The notes beneath the pieces are model-generated. The model worked only from the letters and a program-made list of their open reading frames with translations, had not been told where the DNA came from and searched no databases. From contig JAAFIT010000102.1 of the NCBI GenBank assembly GCA_013298745.1, positions 1 through 7,727 of the forward strand: a stretch of DNA of 7,727 nt, in the 5' to 3' direction. The stretch is from Sphingomonadales bacterium (lineage in GTDB: Bacteria; Pseudomonadota; Alphaproteobacteria; Sphingomonadales; Sphingomonadaceae). The position numbers and the translations under genes were made by a program. Below, piece by piece: positions 5,733 through 7,727 of the stretch (positions are counted from its first letter, which is position 1; every line of letters starts with the position of its first letter).

Positions 5733-7037
5733 CTAGCGCCCCGCCATCGTCGCTTCGATCTCCGCCACGCTGCGCGGCGTGGCAGCGCTCAACCGTTCGT
5801 TGCCGGTCGCGGTGACCAGGAACAGGTCCTCGATACGGATGCCGTAATTGCCCGACTGGACGTAAAGGCCAGGTTCGATAGTGATCACAGCGCCGGCTGG
5901 AATAGGTTTGTAGCGGTCGCCGGGGTCGTGGACGTCAAGGCCAACGAAATGGCCAAGGCCGTGGTAGAAATCGTCGATGCGGCCGGCTTTGCGGAACACG
6001 TCCTTGGCGGCGGTTTCGAGGTCTTCATAATAGACTCCAGCCTTGAGTTTTTCGGCGGCTGCGGCCTGGGCGGAAAGCACAAGCTCATAGTTTCGGCGCT
6101 GTTCGTCGCTGAACTTGCCGCTGGCCGGAAAAGTACGGGTAACGTCACAGGCATAGGTGTCGACCGAGGCGGCCGCGTCGATCAGGATCATGTCGCCAGC
6201 CGTGATCGCTCCGGTGCGGCCGCGATAGTGCAGCGAGGCGGCGTTGCGCCCGGTGGCGACAATGCTGTCATAGGACAGGCCGGTGCCGCCGCCGGTGCGG
6301 AAGCCGGCTTCGAGGATATCCTTCAACTGGCCTTCGGTCATGCCCGGCCGCACCGCCTGCATGGCGGCGACATGGCCGCGCGCCGTGGCGGCGGCGGCCT
6401 TTTTCATAAGCGCTAGCTCGCGCGGTTCCTTCACCTCGCGCAGCGCTGGCAACAAATCACTGTTGTCCTTCACTGAAGTGCCCGGTACCCGCGCGGCGAT
6501 CTTGCCATAGAGCTCCAGAGCCGGCGGCACTGGCGCCGCCGCCGACGCGATGGGGCCAAGAAAGTGTAGCGATTTCGAGCGTTCGGCGAGCGTCGGCGCG
6601 AGCCTGTCGAGCATTTCGGCGCGCATCACCTTGGCGATGCCTGTGCGGCGTTCGAGCGTCGAACCCAGCGGCAGCCGCTCGACCTCCCAGCGCTCGGTCT
6701 CGGGGTTGCGCGAGGGGAGGAACAGGAACTCTCGGTACAATCGCTCGGTCGGCGCCATTACCAGCACGGCACCCGGTTCATCGACAATGCCGGTCAGCCA
6801 GGCAAAGTCGCCATTCTGAACGAACGGCCCGCTGTCCGGCACCTCGCTGGCGCCATAGACCACCGCAATCCCGTCCTTCAACGTCGCCATTAAAGCCTCG
6901 CGGCGGGCGCGATAGACGTCGGGCGCGAACGGAAACGTCCCCGCCGGGGCGGCAAAGCCCTCAGGCGGTGCAACCTGGGCGCGCAGCATGGCGGGCGCAG
7001 CGAGGCCGGCGGCAAGCAGCAGACGGCGATTGAGCAT
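5733..7037 (-). CDS. Exported M24 family metallopeptidase, aminopeptidase P (Xaa-Pro)-like
   Basis: The 434-residue product is a two-domain M24 'pita-bread' peptidase that probably removes the N-terminal residue ahead of proline. The N-terminal creatinase/AMP-N-like domain covers about 35-175 and the catalytic domain about 205-425. All five metal ligands are visible: Asp287, Asp298 (CDVTRTF), His363 (GLGHF), Glu388 (ITIEPGLY) and Glu403 (GIRIED), matching the D-D-H-E-E set of E. coli PepP. His270 and His370 are likely active-site histidines. Unlike cytosolic PepP, it starts with a signal peptide (MLNRRLLLAAG, Ala-rich core, cleavage likely after LRA at 18-20) whose Arg4-Arg5 makes Tat export possible. 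The start is ATG 7037-7035, with aaggggga at 7044-7051 spaced 6 nt away. It converges on the cytochrome gene with a 4-nt gap. It could equally be an Xaa-Pro dipeptidase. Confidence 0.9.
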   Translation of the reverse strand: MLNRRLLLAAGLAAPAMLRAQVAPPEGFAAPAGTFPFAPDVYRARREALMATLKDGIAVVYGASEVPDSGPFVQNGDFAWLTGIVDEPGAVLVMAPTERLYREFLFLPSRNPETERWEVERLPLGSTLERRTGIAKVMRAEMLDRLAPTLAERSKSLHFLGPIASAAAPVPPALELYGKIAARVPGTSVKDNSDLLPALREVKEPRELALMKKAAAATARGHVAAMQAVRPGMTEGQLKDILEAGFRTGGGTGLSYDSIVATGRNAASLHYRGRTGAITAGDMILIDAAASVDTYACDVTRTFPASGKFSDEQRRNYELVLSAQAAAAEKLKAGVYYEDLETAAKDVFRKAGRIDDFYHGLGHFVGLDVHDPGDRYKPIPAGAVITIEPGLYVQSGNYGIRIEDLFLVTATGNERLSAATPRSVAEIEATMAGR

Positions 7038-7105
7038 GTGGAATCCCCCTTGGCCGCAGCATGGGGGAAGCCGGCGTCAGCGTAAAGGCACGCGACCAAG
7101 CAGCT

Positions 7106-7140
7106 GGGGTCTGGGGCCACCGGCCCCAGCCGCCGGAGGC
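7106..7140 (-). repeat. GC-rich palindromic repeat, copy 3 (possible terminator of the acyl-CoA dehydrogenase gene)
   Basis: This is a full 35-nt copy on the minus strand, starting 5 nt after the dehydrogenase stop codon. Its stem is ctggggcc 7111-7118 with ggccccag 7122-7129, loop acc (ggt when read on the minus strand). It has the same orientation relative to its upstream gene as copy 1 has to the permease. The outer stem pair is C-G here and T-A in copy 1, a compensatory change. The remaining 7038-7105 would be the promoter region of the M24 peptidase; no convincing -35/-10 pair was found there. Confidence 0.7.
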
Positions 7141-7145
7141 ACCCC

Positions 7146-7727
7146 TTACCCGATGGTGATCTTCTCGTACCGCGCCATGTGGTGGTCGACCGAGCCGAAC
7201 TGGCCTTCGATCATCGTCGAGCGCTTGAAGTAATGGCCGACGGCGAGCTCGTTGGAGATGCCGATGCCGCCATGGATCTGGACAGCGTTCTGGCCGACGA
7301 ACTTGGCGCCGCGGCCGACCTTCGCCTTGGCGGCCGAGACGGCCTGGGCGCGTTCGGTGGTGTCGAGCTTCAGCGTCGCCATCAGCGTGATCGAGACCGA
7401 CTGTTCGACTTCCATGAACATGTCGACGAGGCGATGCTGGATGACCTGGAACTCGCCGATCGATTTTCCGAACTGCTTGCGCTGCTTGGCGTAATCGAGC
7501 GTCGTGGCGTGGAGGACGCGGGTGACGCCGCAGGCTTCGGCGCAGATTGCGGCGGTGCCTTCGTCGACAATCTGTTCGATCAGCGGCAGCGCGGCGCCTT
7601 CGCCGCCGATCATGTGCTCGGCACCGACCGCGACGTTTTCGAAATAGACTTCCGAGGCGGCCGAGCCGTCGACGGTCGGGTAGTCACGGCGGGTGATGCC
7701 CTTCAGATCGGCAGGAACGAGGAACAG
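7146..7727 (-). CDS. Acyl-CoA dehydrogenase, C-terminal part (5' end outside the window)
   Basis: The visible 193 residues are the middle/C-terminal part of a flavin-dependent acyl-CoA dehydrogenase, which introduces a trans-2,3 double bond into an acyl-CoA and passes electrons to ETF. The frame is open to the right edge, so the ATG at 7613 is internal. Fragment residues 1-38 (LFLVPADLKGITR..., then EVYFENVAV) are the end of the middle beta domain. The C-terminal helical domain follows, with the conserved YAKQRKQFGKSIGEFQ (about 79-94) and QIHGGIGISNE (150-160) before AVGHYFKR. The ending GHYFKRSTMIEGQFGSVDHHMARY resembles the branch containing the small subunit of pimeloyl-CoA dehydrogenase more than the medium-chain enzymes. 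The substrate cannot be decided. The stop TAA (7148-7146) is followed by repeat copy 3. Confidence 0.9.
   Translation of the reverse strand: MFLVPADLKGITRRDYPTVDGSAASEVYFENVAVGAEHMIGGEGAALPLIEQIVDEGTAAICAEACGVTRVLHATTLDYAKQRKQFGKSIGEFQVIQHRLVDMFMEVEQSVSITLMATLKLDTTERAQAVSAAKAKVGRGAKFVGQNAVQIHGGIGISNELAVGHYFKRSTMIEGQFGSVDHHMARYEKITIG

Noticed and set aside
7038..7105. Sigma-70 promoter for the M24 peptidase (TTGGTC and TACGCT on the minus strand)
   Set aside because: The spacing between the two hexamers is too short, and both match consensus poorly.
7613..7613. ATG near 7613 as the true start of the acyl-CoA dehydrogenase
   Set aside because: The frame continues upstream to the window edge with residues typical of the family's middle domain, so the gene is truncated by the window rather than short.
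1..7727. CRISPR array, transposon ends, tRNA or phage genes
   Set aside because: No regularly spaced direct repeats, transposase motifs, cloverleaf sequence or phage-like proteins were seen. The only repeats are the three palindromic copies.

Overview
The window is high-GC DNA with dense, mostly G/C-ending codons, short intergenic gaps and translationally coupled gene pairs. The gene content (an exported beta-helix/diheme cytochrome pair, an exported M24 peptidase, a fatty-acyl-CoA dehydrogenase) and the hairpin repeats just after stop codons fit an alphaproteobacterium, most likely of the Sphingomonadales. That placement is inferred from style and remembered family distribution, not from a database search.

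Layout, left to right. (1) Positions 1-2041, plus strand: a two-gene ABC transporter operon. An ATPase (27-656) overlaps a polytopic permease (653-2041) by 4 nt. The 26 bases in front of the ATPase hold a perfect inverted repeat with a consensus TATAAT inside it, and no ribosome binding site, so the operon looks repressor-controlled and possibly leaderless. (2) 2042-2195: a gap with two inverted copies of a GC-rich palindromic repeat. (3) 2196-3377: an exported serine hydrolase of the class C beta-lactamase/NylB-like superfamily. (4) 3438-5728: a secreted parallel beta-helix protein and a diheme c-type cytochrome whose stop and start codons overlap (TGATG). They match a widespread gene pair known as TIGR03805/TIGR03806 with no established function. 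(5) 5733-7037, minus strand: an exported M24 (aminopeptidase P-like) metallopeptidase converging on the cytochrome with a 4-nt gap. (6) 7038-7145: a gap with a third copy of the repeat. (7) 7146-7727, minus strand: the C-terminal part of an acyl-CoA dehydrogenase that runs off the right edge.

How the genes may fit together: genes 2196-7037 all appear to encode envelope or periplasmic proteins (hydrolase, beta-helix protein, cytochrome, peptidase), and the first three lie on one strand with small gaps. No tRNA, rRNA, CRISPR array, insertion sequence or phage gene was seen. The best candidates for undescribed biology are the beta-helix/diheme cytochrome pair, the stop-codon-linked palindromic repeat with a compensatory stem change, and the palindromic promoter of the ABC operon.
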